A stretch of DNA of 64,000 bases from the NCBI RefSeq assembly GCF_002025705.1, contig NZ_CP018846.1, positions 5,323,501 to 5,387,500 on the forward strand, in the 5' to 3' direction. Positions 1 to 7,073 of this stretch are shown here, piece after piece. The notes beneath the pieces were generated by a model that was not told where the DNA came from, ran no database searches, and worked only from the letters and a program-made list of their open reading frames with translations. The position numbers and the translations under genes were made by a program. Positions within the stretch are counted from its first letter, which is position 1. Every line of letters begins with the position of its first letter. Source of the DNA: Pseudomonas putida. GTDB lineage: Bacteria; Pseudomonadota; Gammaproteobacteria; Pseudomonadales; Pseudomonadaceae.

Positions 1-316
1 CATCCGGATACTTGCTGACGTCCAGGAAGTCTTTGCTGGCGATGTGCTTGTCACGCTCGGCATGGTTCGACCAGACACTGGCAGTCTTCAGGTCGACGTT
101 GATCTTGCTGGCCTCAGGCTTGGCGCTGTCCCAGGAGAAGTCGCCGCTGAAGTCCTTGAAGGTGCCATGGATGAAGCTGTAGCCCAGGTGGCTGATCTTC
201 CAGTCGACGAACGCGTGCTGGCCTTCCTTGTCGATCTTGTACTCGGCAGCCATGGCCTGGCCGGCGGAGAACAGAGCGGTACCGAGCGCCAGAGCGGCAA
301 AAGTCTTTTTCAACAT
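1..316 (-). CDS. YceI-family periplasmic protein (partial, C-terminal part beyond the left edge)
   Basis: The visible 105 residues start with a cleavable signal peptide (MLKKTF, a hydrophobic Ala/Leu stretch, then AQAMAAEY), so the protein is exported. The mature start reads YKIDKEGQHAFVDWKISHLG and then GTFKDFSGDF, the typical beginning of the YceI lipocalin-like beta-barrel, a family that binds isoprenoid-type lipids. The gene lies 34 bases downstream of the cytochrome b561 gene on the same strand. This b561-YceI pairing is common in proteobacteria and suggests one transcript. The stop codon lies outside the window, so integrity cannot be judged. Family assignment is good; the ligand is unknown. 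Confidence 0.9.
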   Translation of the reverse strand, partial: MLKKTFAALALGTALFSAGQAMAAEYKIDKEGQHAFVDWKISHLGYSFIHGTFKDFSGDFSWDSAKPEASKINVDLKTASVWSNHAERDKHIASKDFLDVSKYPD

Positions 317-350
317 CCTTACTTCCTTCCTATGCAATTGAGGTTGAGAG

Positions 351-902
351 TCAAGCTTTGCGGCCCAGCATGCGGGCCAGGGTCGCGTCACGGTCGATGA
401 AATGGTGTTTCAGGGCGGCCAGGGCGTGCAGCACGGCGAAGATCACCAAGCCCCATGCCAGCCACAGATGAATGACGCCGGCCAGGTCCGCCTGATCAGG
501 CAGGTCGCTGATCAGCGCCGGCACGTCGAACAGGCCGAATACCGGGATGCCGACTCCGTCAGCAGTGGAAATCAGGTATCCGGCGATCATTACCGCAAAC
601 AGCCCCAGGTACAGTGCCAGATGCCCCAGCTTGGCCGCCACGCGGGTCAGTGCCCCGTGGTTGGCCGGTGCCGGTGGTGGCGGGCTGATGAAACGCCAGA
701 CCACGCGCAACAACATCACCGCCAGCAATACCAGGCCGATGCTCTTGTGCAGGTCAGGGCCGGCCTTGCGCCACGGGTCGTAGTAGTCGAGACCGACCAT
801 CCACAGCCCCAGGCCAAACAAGCCGAAAACTGCCAAGGCAACGCCCCAGTGCAGGACGATGCTGACCACGCCATAGCGAGAAGGTGAATTGCGCAGTTGC
901 AT
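351..902 (-). CDS. cytochrome b561 family membrane protein
   Basis: 183 residues, the usual length for small bacterial b561 proteins. Four hydrophobic segments are visible: VVSIVLHWGVALAVFGLFGL, SIGLVLLAVMLLRVVWRF, LGHLALYLGLFAVMIAGYLI and VIHLWLAWGLVIFAVLHAL. Histidines within or at their ends (LHWG, LHKS, LGHL, VIHLWL, LHAL) are candidates for ligating two b-type haems. In this family electrons pass from quinol to periplasmic acceptors; the partner here is not shown by sequence. It is the first gene of a probable two-gene unit with the YceI gene downstream. Start at 902 (MQLRNSPSRYG) fits the family N-terminus. Confidence 0.92.
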   Translation of the reverse strand: MQLRNSPSRYGVVSIVLHWGVALAVFGLFGLGLWMVGLDYYDPWRKAGPDLHKSIGLVLLAVMLLRVVWRFISPPPPAPANHGALTRVAAKLGHLALYLGLFAVMIAGYLISTADGVGIPVFGLFDVPALISDLPDQADLAGVIHLWLAWGLVIFAVLHALAALKHHFIDRDATLARMLGRKA

Positions 903-1066
903 GATGACGTGGTTCCCCGTGAAAGCTGTGCACAGACTAACGCGTAACGTATCGAATAAAAGATTAAAAAATTGCTTTGGATTATCTAAAAATCCGATAG
1001 TTAGTGTGCGAGTTTCCTATTAAGGAAACATTAACAATAGTCGGAGAGTTAGACGTTTCCAGTGCC

Positions 1067-1138
1067 GGCCTCTTCGCGGGTAAACCCGCTCCCACAAGTG
1101 CTGCGACATGTGGAAGCGGGTTTACCCGCGAAGAGGCC
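1067..1138. repeat. REP-type palindrome pair (GGGTAAACCCGC family)
   Basis: Two inverted copies of an element with core TCGCGGGTAAACCCGCTCCC face each other around a short central spacer, between the b561 and amine oxidase genes. The core itself is a palindrome (GCGGGTAAACCCGC). It matches the abundant intergenic REP element known from P. putida genomes. Related copies lie at 6501-6584, 29611-29700 and 46412-46498. It may also act as a terminator-like hairpin for the amine oxidase gene, which ends at 1149. Confidence 0.85.
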
Positions 1139-1148
1139 AGTGCTGGTA

Positions 1149-2921
1149 TCAGTCTGCTTTGGCCTGGTTATCGGTCACAGGCTTCTTGGCAGGCGCGGAC
1201 TTGGCCGTGGCCTTTTTTGTCTCGACCGCCTTGTGCGCCTGCTTGGCCGCAGGTTTTGCCGCAGGCTTGTGCGCCGGTGCATGCTTGGCCGGTGCTGCCT
1301 TGGTCGCGGCGGGCTTGGCCGGCTCTTCCTTGGCGATTTCTGCAGGTGCGGGGGTAGCAGGGGCAGCTGCAGGAGCAGGAGCCGGTGCGACTTCCTCGAC
1401 CTTGGCAACCGGCGCAGCCTTCACTTCAGGCTTGTCAGCGCCACCAAACAGGCGCGAGAAGAACCCGCCGCTGTCTTTCTTCGCCACCGCTGCGCCCGCC
1501 GTCGCCGCTGCCGCAACGGTTGCGGCCTTGGCCGGGTCGAACGACTTGCCAGCGAGCAGGTCCTGCACCTGGCTGGCAGCGCGCTGGCCACTGCGCAGAG
1601 CCCCTTCAAGGGTACCCGGATACAGCGCATCAGTGTGCTCACCGGCAAAGGTGATGCGCTGCACCGGGCGCTCCCACAGGCGCCAGTACTTGCTGATCTG
1701 CCCCGGGCCATAAGCCAGGTAAGCACCACCGGTGCCAGCATCGACGCTGTAACGCTTGACCTCGTAACCGGTGAATGCGCCACGGGCCTGTGGATAGAAC
1801 GCATGCAGGCGGATCAGTACCTGGTCGACCATCTGTTTGTCGCCAAAGGCCTGCAGCAGGCGCGCATTGTCGCCCGACAGGTTGATCACCACATTGGCGC
1901 CGCCTTTGAGCGCCGGCTCGATCCACAGCATGCCGAGGCCGGCGTTACTGAAGATCTCGCCCGACATGCGTGCGCGGCTTTCCCATACAGGCTGTTTGAA
2001 CTTGAGCATCAGCTGGTCGCGCCAGCCGTAGTTGGTCCCTCGCAGCGCTGCCACGTGCTGAGTGTCCAGGCCAGGGGTGATCTGGATCTTGGCCAGCGCC
2101 CGCAACGGCACCGCCATCACCAGGTAATCGGCCTTGTAGTCCGTGCTGCCGACCTTGACCGTGACACCGTCCTTGTCCTGCACGATCGCGGTGACTGGCG
2201 AGCTGGTCTTGATGGTCTTCAGCTGCTTGACGAATGCCTGCGCCAGCACCGGGCTGCCGCCAGGCAGCCGCGCGGCACGCAGATCGCGGTCGCTGACCCC
2301 ACGGTAGACGCGGTTCTGCTGGGCGAAATAGAGCAGCGAGAGGCGCGATGGCTCATCGTAACGGGTGCGGATCTGCTGGTTGATCAGCTGACGCGCGGTG
2401 GTCGGCAGTTGCAGCTTGTCGAGCCAGGTGGCCACGTTCATCTGGTCGAGGGCGAACAGGGTGCTGGTCGCCTGCGGGTTGAGCGGGTCGTCGATCGAGC
2501 GGGCCAAGTCGTCGAGGGTCTTCTCGTAACGCTTGAGCGCCTCGGCGGTAGCTGGTTGCTTGGTGGCCAGGTCGGTGCCGCTGAAGTACTCACCGTCGAT
2601 CAGGTAACCCGGTGTACGCACGAACTCTGGCGCCGGCAGTGTTTCAAGCTTGAAACGGTCAAGGTACTGGTTGAGCACCGGCTGAGCCTTGGCATTGCCG
2701 ATCCACTCGCTGGTGGCCAGGCCCGAACGCCCACCCATGCCCGACTTGGCCTCAAGCAGGGTGACCTGCCAGCCTTTGTTTTGCAGCTCGTAGGCTGCGG
2801 TCAGCCCTGCCAGGCCGCCACCGACCACGATTGCCGACGGTGTCTTGTCCTTTGCCAGCGCGGCGCCGCTGGACACACCGATCAATACCAACGCGCACAG
2901 GCGCACCCAAGCAGCAGCCAT
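1149..2921 (-). CDS. exported flavin-containing amine oxidase with Ala/Pro/Lys-rich tail
   Basis: 590 residues. A signal peptide (MAAAWVRLCALVLIGVSSGAALA) precedes a Rossmann FAD-binding motif VVGGGLAGLTAAYEL and then LLEAKSGMGGRS, as in monoamine-oxidase-type flavoproteins. The C-terminal FAD-contact motif FAGEHTDALYPGTLEGAL is also present at about residue 440. Such enzymes oxidise amines to imine or aldehyde with release of peroxide; the substrate here is unknown. After about residue 480 the catalytic fold ends and a low-complexity tail of Ala, Pro and Lys (motifs such as APAKHAPAHKPAAK) runs to the stop, giving a protein about 100 residues longer than the catalytic fold needs. The tail resembles those of PhaF and AlgP-like proteins. 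It reads as a single gene, divergent from the gene at 3134. Confidence 0.85.
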   Translation of the reverse strand: MAAAWVRLCALVLIGVSSGAALAKDKTPSAIVVGGGLAGLTAAYELQNKGWQVTLLEAKSGMGGRSGLATSEWIGNAKAQPVLNQYLDRFKLETLPAPEFVRTPGYLIDGEYFSGTDLATKQPATAEALKRYEKTLDDLARSIDDPLNPQATSTLFALDQMNVATWLDKLQLPTTARQLINQQIRTRYDEPSRLSLLYFAQQNRVYRGVSDRDLRAARLPGGSPVLAQAFVKQLKTIKTSSPVTAIVQDKDGVTVKVGSTDYKADYLVMAVPLRALAKIQITPGLDTQHVAALRGTNYGWRDQLMLKFKQPVWESRARMSGEIFSNAGLGMLWIEPALKGGANVVINLSGDNARLLQAFGDKQMVDQVLIRLHAFYPQARGAFTGYEVKRYSVDAGTGGAYLAYGPGQISKYWRLWERPVQRITFAGEHTDALYPGTLEGALRSGQRAASQVQDLLAGKSFDPAKAATVAAAATAGAAVAKKDSGGFFSRLFGGADKPEVKAAPVAKVEEVAPAPAPAAAPATPAPAEIAKEEPAKPAATKAAPAKHAPAHKPAAKPAAKQAHKAVETKKATAKSAPAKKPVTDNQAKAD

Positions 2922-3133
2922 GTCGGCGAACTCCGAGTTGAAATTGCAGGGATGAGAAGAGGCAGGAATGCCCCGAGAGACGATGCGCTAAGAATACGTC
3001 AGGTATTCGGACCCTGCCAGCACAGCGACATCAAGTGCCTTTGGCAACTGGCATTTTTGTCAGTAGTCAGGCCTCTGGCCACTAGGCGAAGCTGACGGAG
3101 GTAGCTGAAAAAACCGACAAAAGGAGCTGCACT

Positions 3134-3502
3134 ATGACCTATGAGGAGCATTTTGCGCAGGTAGACAGGCAATTCTTGTGGCACAACCAGACCTTACTCA
3201 CCCCCTCAGGCCTGAAAATCCGTTCCAACGGCACGTCATGGACCGGTCTGCATGAAGCCTTCAAAGGCGAAGACGGCACCGAGCTGGTGATTGGCGAGCA
3301 CAGCGACGTTGAGATCGCCTTCGATCAGGAGGTCGAGTGCCTGCGGCTGCGGGCCATTTCGGCGCCTGACCATTTCCACTTCACAGGCCGGCACCGTCCA
3401 CATCCGCAAGCTGGAATGGACCCGCACCAGCCGTCATTGACCACTAGCGGTTGTCCTGCCCCCTGGCTTTGCTTAGGCTTACGCGGTCAAAGCAGGCAGT
3501 AA
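3134..3502 (+). CDS. small conserved-looking protein, probably frameshifted near its 3' end
   Basis: A good ribosome binding site (AAAAGGAGCTGCACT) precedes ATG at 3134. The first about 78 residues look like a real soluble beta-rich protein (TPSGLKIRSNGTSWTGLHEA, then VIGEHSDVEIAFDQEVECLR). From about base 3368 the open frame degenerates into His/Pro-rich sequence (FHFTGRHRPHPQAG), whereas the neighbouring frame from 3369 reads TISTSQAGTVHIRKLEW and ends at a TGA at 3438-3440. A two-base loss or one-base gain near 3368 would explain this, giving an ancestral protein of about 102 residues. The family is not recognised and no function is proposed. Confidence 0.6.
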   Translation: MTYEEHFAQVDRQFLWHNQTLLTPSGLKIRSNGTSWTGLHEAFKGEDGTELVIGEHSDVEIAFDQEVECLRLRAISAPDHFHFTGRHRPHPQAGMDPHQPSLTTSGCPAPWLCLGLRGQSRQ

Positions 3503-3519
3503 AGCCAGGAGAAGCGCCG

Positions 3520-4926
3520 ATGGGCCTCAACGATCAGTGGATGCAACGCGACCTCAAGGTCCTGTGGCACCCCTGCACCCAGATGAAAGACCACGAGCAA
3601 CTGCCGCTGATCCCAATCAGGCGTGGTGAAGGCGTATGGCTCGAAGACTTCGATGGCAAGCGCTACCTGGATGCCGTGAGCAGCTGGTGGGTCAACGTGT
3701 TCGGCCACGCCAACCCGCGCATCAACCAGCGCATCAAGGACCAGGTCGACCAGCTGGAACACGTGATCCTCGCAGGCTTCAGCCATCAGCCGGTGATCGA
3801 GCTGTCCGAGCGCCTGGTGGCCATGACACCAGCCGGCCTGGACCGGGTGTTCTATGCCGACAATGGCTCGTCGTGCATCGAAGTGGCGCTGAAGATGAGC
3901 TTCCATTACTGGCAGAACATCGGTAAACCGGCGAAAAAGCGCTTCGTCACCCTGACCAACAGCTACCACGGCGAAACCATTGCCGCGATGTCGGTAGGCG
4001 ACGTGCCGCTGTTCACCGAAACCTACAAGGCACTGCTGCTGGACACCATCAAGGTGCCAAGCCCGGACTGCTACCTGCGCCCCGAGGGCATGGGCTGGGA
4101 AGAGCACTCGCGCAACATGTTCGCTGCGATGGAGCAGACCCTCGCCGAGCACCACGAAACCCTCTCGGCCGTGATCGTCGAACCGCTGATCCAGGGCGCC
4201 GGTGGCATGCGCATGTATCACCCGGTGTACCTCAAGCTGCTGCGCGAAGCCTGCGACCGCTATGACGTGCACCTGATCCACGACGAGATCGCCGTCGGTT
4301 TCGGCCGTACCGGCACCATGTTCGCCTGCGAGCAGGCCGGCATCCGCCCAGACTTCCTGTGCCTGTCCAAGGCCCTGACCGGTGGCTACCTGCCGCTGGC
4401 TGCCTGCCTGACTACCGACAAGGTGTACCAGGCCTTCTACGACGATTACCCGACCCTGCGCGCGTTCCTTCACTCGCACAGCTACACCGGCAACCCGCTG
4501 GCCTGCGCCGCAGCCCTGGCGACGCTGGACATCTTCGAACAGGACAACGTGATCGAGGCCAACAAGGCCCTGGCCACGCGCATGGCCAGCGCCACTGCGC
4601 ACCTGGCCGATCATGCCCACGTCGCCGAAATTCGCCAGACCGGCATGGCCCTGGCTATCGAGATGGTCCAGGACAAGGCCACCAAGGCCGCCTATCCGTG
4701 GCAGGAGCGTCGAGGCCTGAAAGTGTTCGAGCACGCCCTGACCCGCGGCGCCCTGCTGCGCCCGTTGGGCAGCGTGGTGTACTTCCTACCGCCGTACGTG
4801 ATCACCCCGGAGCAGATCGACTTCCTGGCCGAAGTGGCCAGCGAAGGCATCGACATCGCCACCCGCGACAGCGTCAGTGTCGCCGTACCGGCCAACTTCC
4901 ACCCCGACTTCCGCGACCCAGGCTGA
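3520..4926 (+). CDS. bioA: adenosylmethionine-8-amino-7-oxononanoate aminotransferase
   Basis: 468 residues from ATG 3520, preceded by AGGAGA; the longer open frame from 3451 lacks a ribosome binding site. A class-III PLP-dependent aminotransferase: it transfers the amino group of S-adenosylmethionine to 7-keto-8-aminopelargonate to give diaminopelargonate, the penultimate intermediate block of biotin synthesis. Seen are DAVSSWWVNVFGH near the N-terminus, the NGSSCIEVALKM region, VEPLIQGAGGM, the DEIAVGFGRTG motif and the PLP lysine in LSKALTGGYLPL (about Lys284). It stands apart from other biotin genes, which are not in this window. A REP pair follows the stop. Confidence 0.96.
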   Translation: MGLNDQWMQRDLKVLWHPCTQMKDHEQLPLIPIRRGEGVWLEDFDGKRYLDAVSSWWVNVFGHANPRINQRIKDQVDQLEHVILAGFSHQPVIELSERLVAMTPAGLDRVFYADNGSSCIEVALKMSFHYWQNIGKPAKKRFVTLTNSYHGETIAAMSVGDVPLFTETYKALLLDTIKVPSPDCYLRPEGMGWEEHSRNMFAAMEQTLAEHHETLSAVIVEPLIQGAGGMRMYHPVYLKLLREACDRYDVHLIHDEIAVGFGRTGTMFACEQAGIRPDFLCLSKALTGGYLPLAACLTTDKVYQAFYDDYPTLRAFLHSHSYTGNPLACAAALATLDIFEQDNVIEANKALATRMASATAHLADHAHVAEIRQTGMALAIEMVQDKATKAAYPWQERRGLKVFEHALTRGALLRPLGSVVYFLPPYVITPEQIDFLAEVASEGIDIATRDSVSVAVPANFHPDFRDPG

Positions 4927-4949
4927 GTCCCGGCACTTGCGCCATCCCT

Positions 4950-5066
4950 TGTAGGAGCGGCCTTGTGTCGCGAAAGGGCCGCAACGCGGCCCCGGCAATT
5001 TCTGCTGCGAAGCTGACAACCTGGGGCCGCTTCGCAGCCCTTTCGCGACACAAGGCCGCTCCTACA
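4950..5066. repeat. REP-type palindrome pair (GGCCTTGTGTCGCGAAAGGGC family)
   Basis: Two inverted arms, starting TGTAGGAGCGGCCTTGTGTC and ending with its reverse complement, are separated by a GC-rich middle. It fills the space between bioA and rsmE. The arms point with their TGTAGGAGC ends outward. The copy at 21520-21635 has the same arrangement; copies at 23712, 40032 and 49237 have the arms the other way round. Confidence 0.85.
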
Positions 5067-5101
5067 GGGGACGATGTCCCTTCCATATTCCGAGCTGAAC
5101 C

Positions 5102-5821
5102 ATGAGACTGTCCCGCTTCTTCATCGACGCCCCCCTGAGCCTTGGCGAGCATGACTTGCCCGAAGCCCAGGCCCACTACATCGGCCGCGTCCTGCGCATG
5201 GCCCCTGGCGACGCCGTGCAACTGTTCGACGGCAGTGGCCAGGAATTTCTCGGCCAGTTGCTCGAGGTCGGCAAGAAGACCGTGCGCGTCAGCCTCGATC
5301 AGGCCCTCGCCGGCCAGCCCGACTCGCCGCTGCACGTGCACCTCGGCCAGGGCCTGTCCCGTGGCGAGCGCATGGACTGGGCGATTCAGAAGGCCACCGA
5401 GCTTGGCGCCAACGCAATTACCCCGATCGTCAGTGAACGCTGTGAAGTGCGCCTGAAGGACGAGCGTGCCGACAAGCGCCTGGCCCACTGGCGCCAGGTG
5501 GCGATCAGTGCCTGTGAACAATGCGGCCGTTCGACCTTGCCGGTCATTCACCCGCCAGTGACCCTGGCCGAATGGCTCAAGGGCAGCGACGCCGACCTCA
5601 AGCTGGTCCTGCACCCGGTCGCCGAACCGCTGACCAGCCATGACAAACCGGCAACGCTGGCCTTCCTGATCGGCCCGGAAGGCGGCCTGAGCGACGCGGA
5701 AGTCGAGCAGGCCAAGGCCGCAGGCTTCCATGCTGCACGCCTCGGCCCGCGGGTCTTGCGCACCGAGACCGCGCCAGTGGTGGCGCTATCGGTGGCTCAG
5801 CAGTTGTGGGGCGATTTCTAA
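5102..5821 (+). CDS. rsmE: 16S rRNA (uracil-1498-N3)-methyltransferase
   Basis: 239 residues, standard length. RsmE methylates U1498 of 16S rRNA in the assembled 30S subunit using S-adenosylmethionine. The N-terminal PUA-like part (MRLSRFFIDAPLS, then HYIGRVLRM) is followed by the SPOUT knot domain with its signatures RGERMDWAIQKATELG, LIGPEGGLSDAEVE and LGPRVLRTETAPVVAL. The stop overlaps the convergent stop of the gene at 5818 by four bases. A second RsmE-like gene is found at 41603-42310; this one is the closer match to the canonical family. Confidence 0.95.
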   Translation: MRLSRFFIDAPLSLGEHDLPEAQAHYIGRVLRMAPGDAVQLFDGSGQEFLGQLLEVGKKTVRVSLDQALAGQPDSPLHVHLGQGLSRGERMDWAIQKATELGANAITPIVSERCEVRLKDERADKRLAHWRQVAISACEQCGRSTLPVIHPPVTLAEWLKGSDADLKLVLHPVAEPLTSHDKPATLAFLIGPEGGLSDAEVEQAKAAGFHAARLGPRVLRTETAPVVALSVAQQLWGDF

Positions 5822-6435
5822 CGCACGTACAGCGACACCGCCACGAAGTGCATGAGGCTGCCGGCAATCACGAACAGGTGCCAGATGCCATGCCAGTGGC
5901 GGAAGCGGCTGTCGAAGGCGAAGAAGATGATGCCCACGGTATAGAACACGCCGCCGGCCGCCAGCCAGGCGAAGCCGGCGGTACCGAGGCTTTGCAGCAA
6001 TGGCTTGACCGCCACCAGCACGATCCAGCCCATCACCGCATAAATGATGATCGACAGGATGCGCGCCTCCGAGCGCGGCTTGATCTCCTGCAGCATGCCG
6101 ATCACCGCCAGCCCCCAGACCACGCCGAACAGGCTCCAGCCCCAGGGCCCGCGCAGGCTGACCAGGCAGAATGGCGTGTAGCTGCCAGCGATCAACAGGT
6201 AGATCGACAGGTGATCGAGCTTGCGCATGATCACCTTCGCCCGCCCTCGGGTGCTGTGGTAGAGCGTGGAAATGCTGTAGAGCAACAGCAAGGTGCTGCC
6301 GTAGATTGAGAAGCTGACGATCTTCCAGGGGTCGCCCTGCAGGCCCGCGACGACGATCAGCCAGATGGCACCGATACAGGCCAGGACAGCACCGACCAGG
6401 TGGGTCCAGGCATTGAAGCGTTCACCGTAGTACAT
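5818..6435 (-). CDS. hemolysin III / TrhA-type (PAQR-like) seven-helix membrane protein
   Basis: 205 residues from ATG 6435, chosen because CAGGAGGT lies just upstream and the N-terminus MYYGERFNAWTHLVGAVLA is the family start; the longer frame to 6519 runs into a REP-like repeat. Seven hydrophobic stretches are visible, with family signatures SISTLYHST in the middle, LDHLSIYLLIAGSYTPF, and a C-terminal HWHGIWHLFVIAGSLMHF. These His/Asp/Ser positions form the metal site of PAQR-type hydrolases. Cell role in bacteria is poorly defined; lysis of host cells should not be assumed from the name. Confidence 0.9.
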   Translation of the reverse strand: MYYGERFNAWTHLVGAVLACIGAIWLIVVAGLQGDPWKIVSFSIYGSTLLLLYSISTLYHSTRGRAKVIMRKLDHLSIYLLIAGSYTPFCLVSLRGPWGWSLFGVVWGLAVIGMLQEIKPRSEARILSIIIYAVMGWIVLVAVKPLLQSLGTAGFAWLAAGGVFYTVGIIFFAFDSRFRHWHGIWHLFVIAGSLMHFVAVSLYVR

Positions 6436-6500
6436 GCAAACACAGACCTCCTGATCCGAGCTGGGTTCCTGTTCCGGTCCTTTCGCGGCTGTTAGACGCC

Positions 6501-6584
6501 TCGCTAAACCCTCTCCCACAGGAATTGCACAAGCTTCAAAGGCAGTGCAATACCTGTGGGAGCGGGTTCACCCGCGAAAGGGCC
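6501..6584. repeat. REP-type palindrome pair with one degenerate arm
   Basis: The right arm carries CCTGTGGGAGCGGGTTCACC followed by CGCGAAAGGGCC; the left arm is decayed (CTAAACCCTCTCCCACAGG). The arms are joined by an inverted GGAATTGCAC / GTGCAATACC stem. It lies between the divergent upstream end of the TrhA-type gene and the 3' end of chpC. Confidence 0.75.
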
Positions 6585-6599
6585 ATCAGCCCGTGCATC

Positions 6600-7073
6600 C
6601 TACCCAAGGGCAGGTTGCAGTTCCGCGTCACGCACCAACCGTTCCAGCCCGACCAGGTCCGGCACCCGCGCCACTTGTTCCCCCACCTGCACCGCGGCCA
6701 GTTCCAGGCTGCCCAGCGGCACATCTACATAATTGAGCTGATTATCGAGCTTGCACGAGCGTGGGATGTCCTGCAGCAGCACGGCCAGATAACGCAGGCC
6801 GGTATCCCCCAGCGCATTGAGCACCACGATCCGCGCCCGTTCGCCGCACGGTGTTTCACCACCACAGGCTGCCTCGAAGCCGATCAGCGGCAAATGTTGC
6901 TGGCGCCAGTCGATCCAGCCCAGGTGCCAGGCCGGGTCGCCCGGATCGCACACCAGGTTACGCTGGCCGATCAGCTCGACCACTGCGACGTTGGGCAACA
7001 CCAAGGTGCGGTCGCCCAACGGCAACAGCAGGCCGGTAAGGCTGCTGCGCTGCCCTGCAATCAGTTCAAGCAT
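6600..7073 (-). CDS. chpC: CheW-like adaptor of the Chp system
   Basis: 157 residues from ATG 7073, whose first bases overlap the chpA stop (ATGCTTGA, eight-base overlap), so the two are translationally coupled. The sequence is a single CheW fold: LLLPLGDRTLVLPNVAVVELIG, LGWIDWRQQHLPLIGFE, ARIVVLNALGDTG, YLAVLLQDIPRSC. Such adaptors link a chemoreceptor to the histidine kinase. It is last in the pilGHIJ-chpA-chpC operon. In P. aeruginosa ChpC is an accessory CheW in the pilus chemosensory array; the same role is inferred here. Confidence 0.85.
   Translation of the reverse strand: MLELIAGQRSSLTGLLLPLGDRTLVLPNVAVVELIGQRNLVCDPGDPAWHLGWIDWRQQHLPLIGFEAACGGETPCGERARIVVLNALGDTGLRYLAVLLQDIPRSCKLDNQLNYVDVPLGSLELAAVQVGEQVARVPDLVGLERLVRDAELQPALG

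Noticed and set aside
1062..3095. 677-codon plus-strand open frame opposite the amine oxidase gene
   Set aside because: Arg/Gly-rich low-complexity translation without motifs, antisense to a gene with clear FAD motifs; a by-product of high G+C.
2999..3184. 61-codon minus-strand frame between the amine oxidase gene and the gene at 3134
   Set aside because: No ribosome site and overlap with the start of the better supported plus-strand gene.
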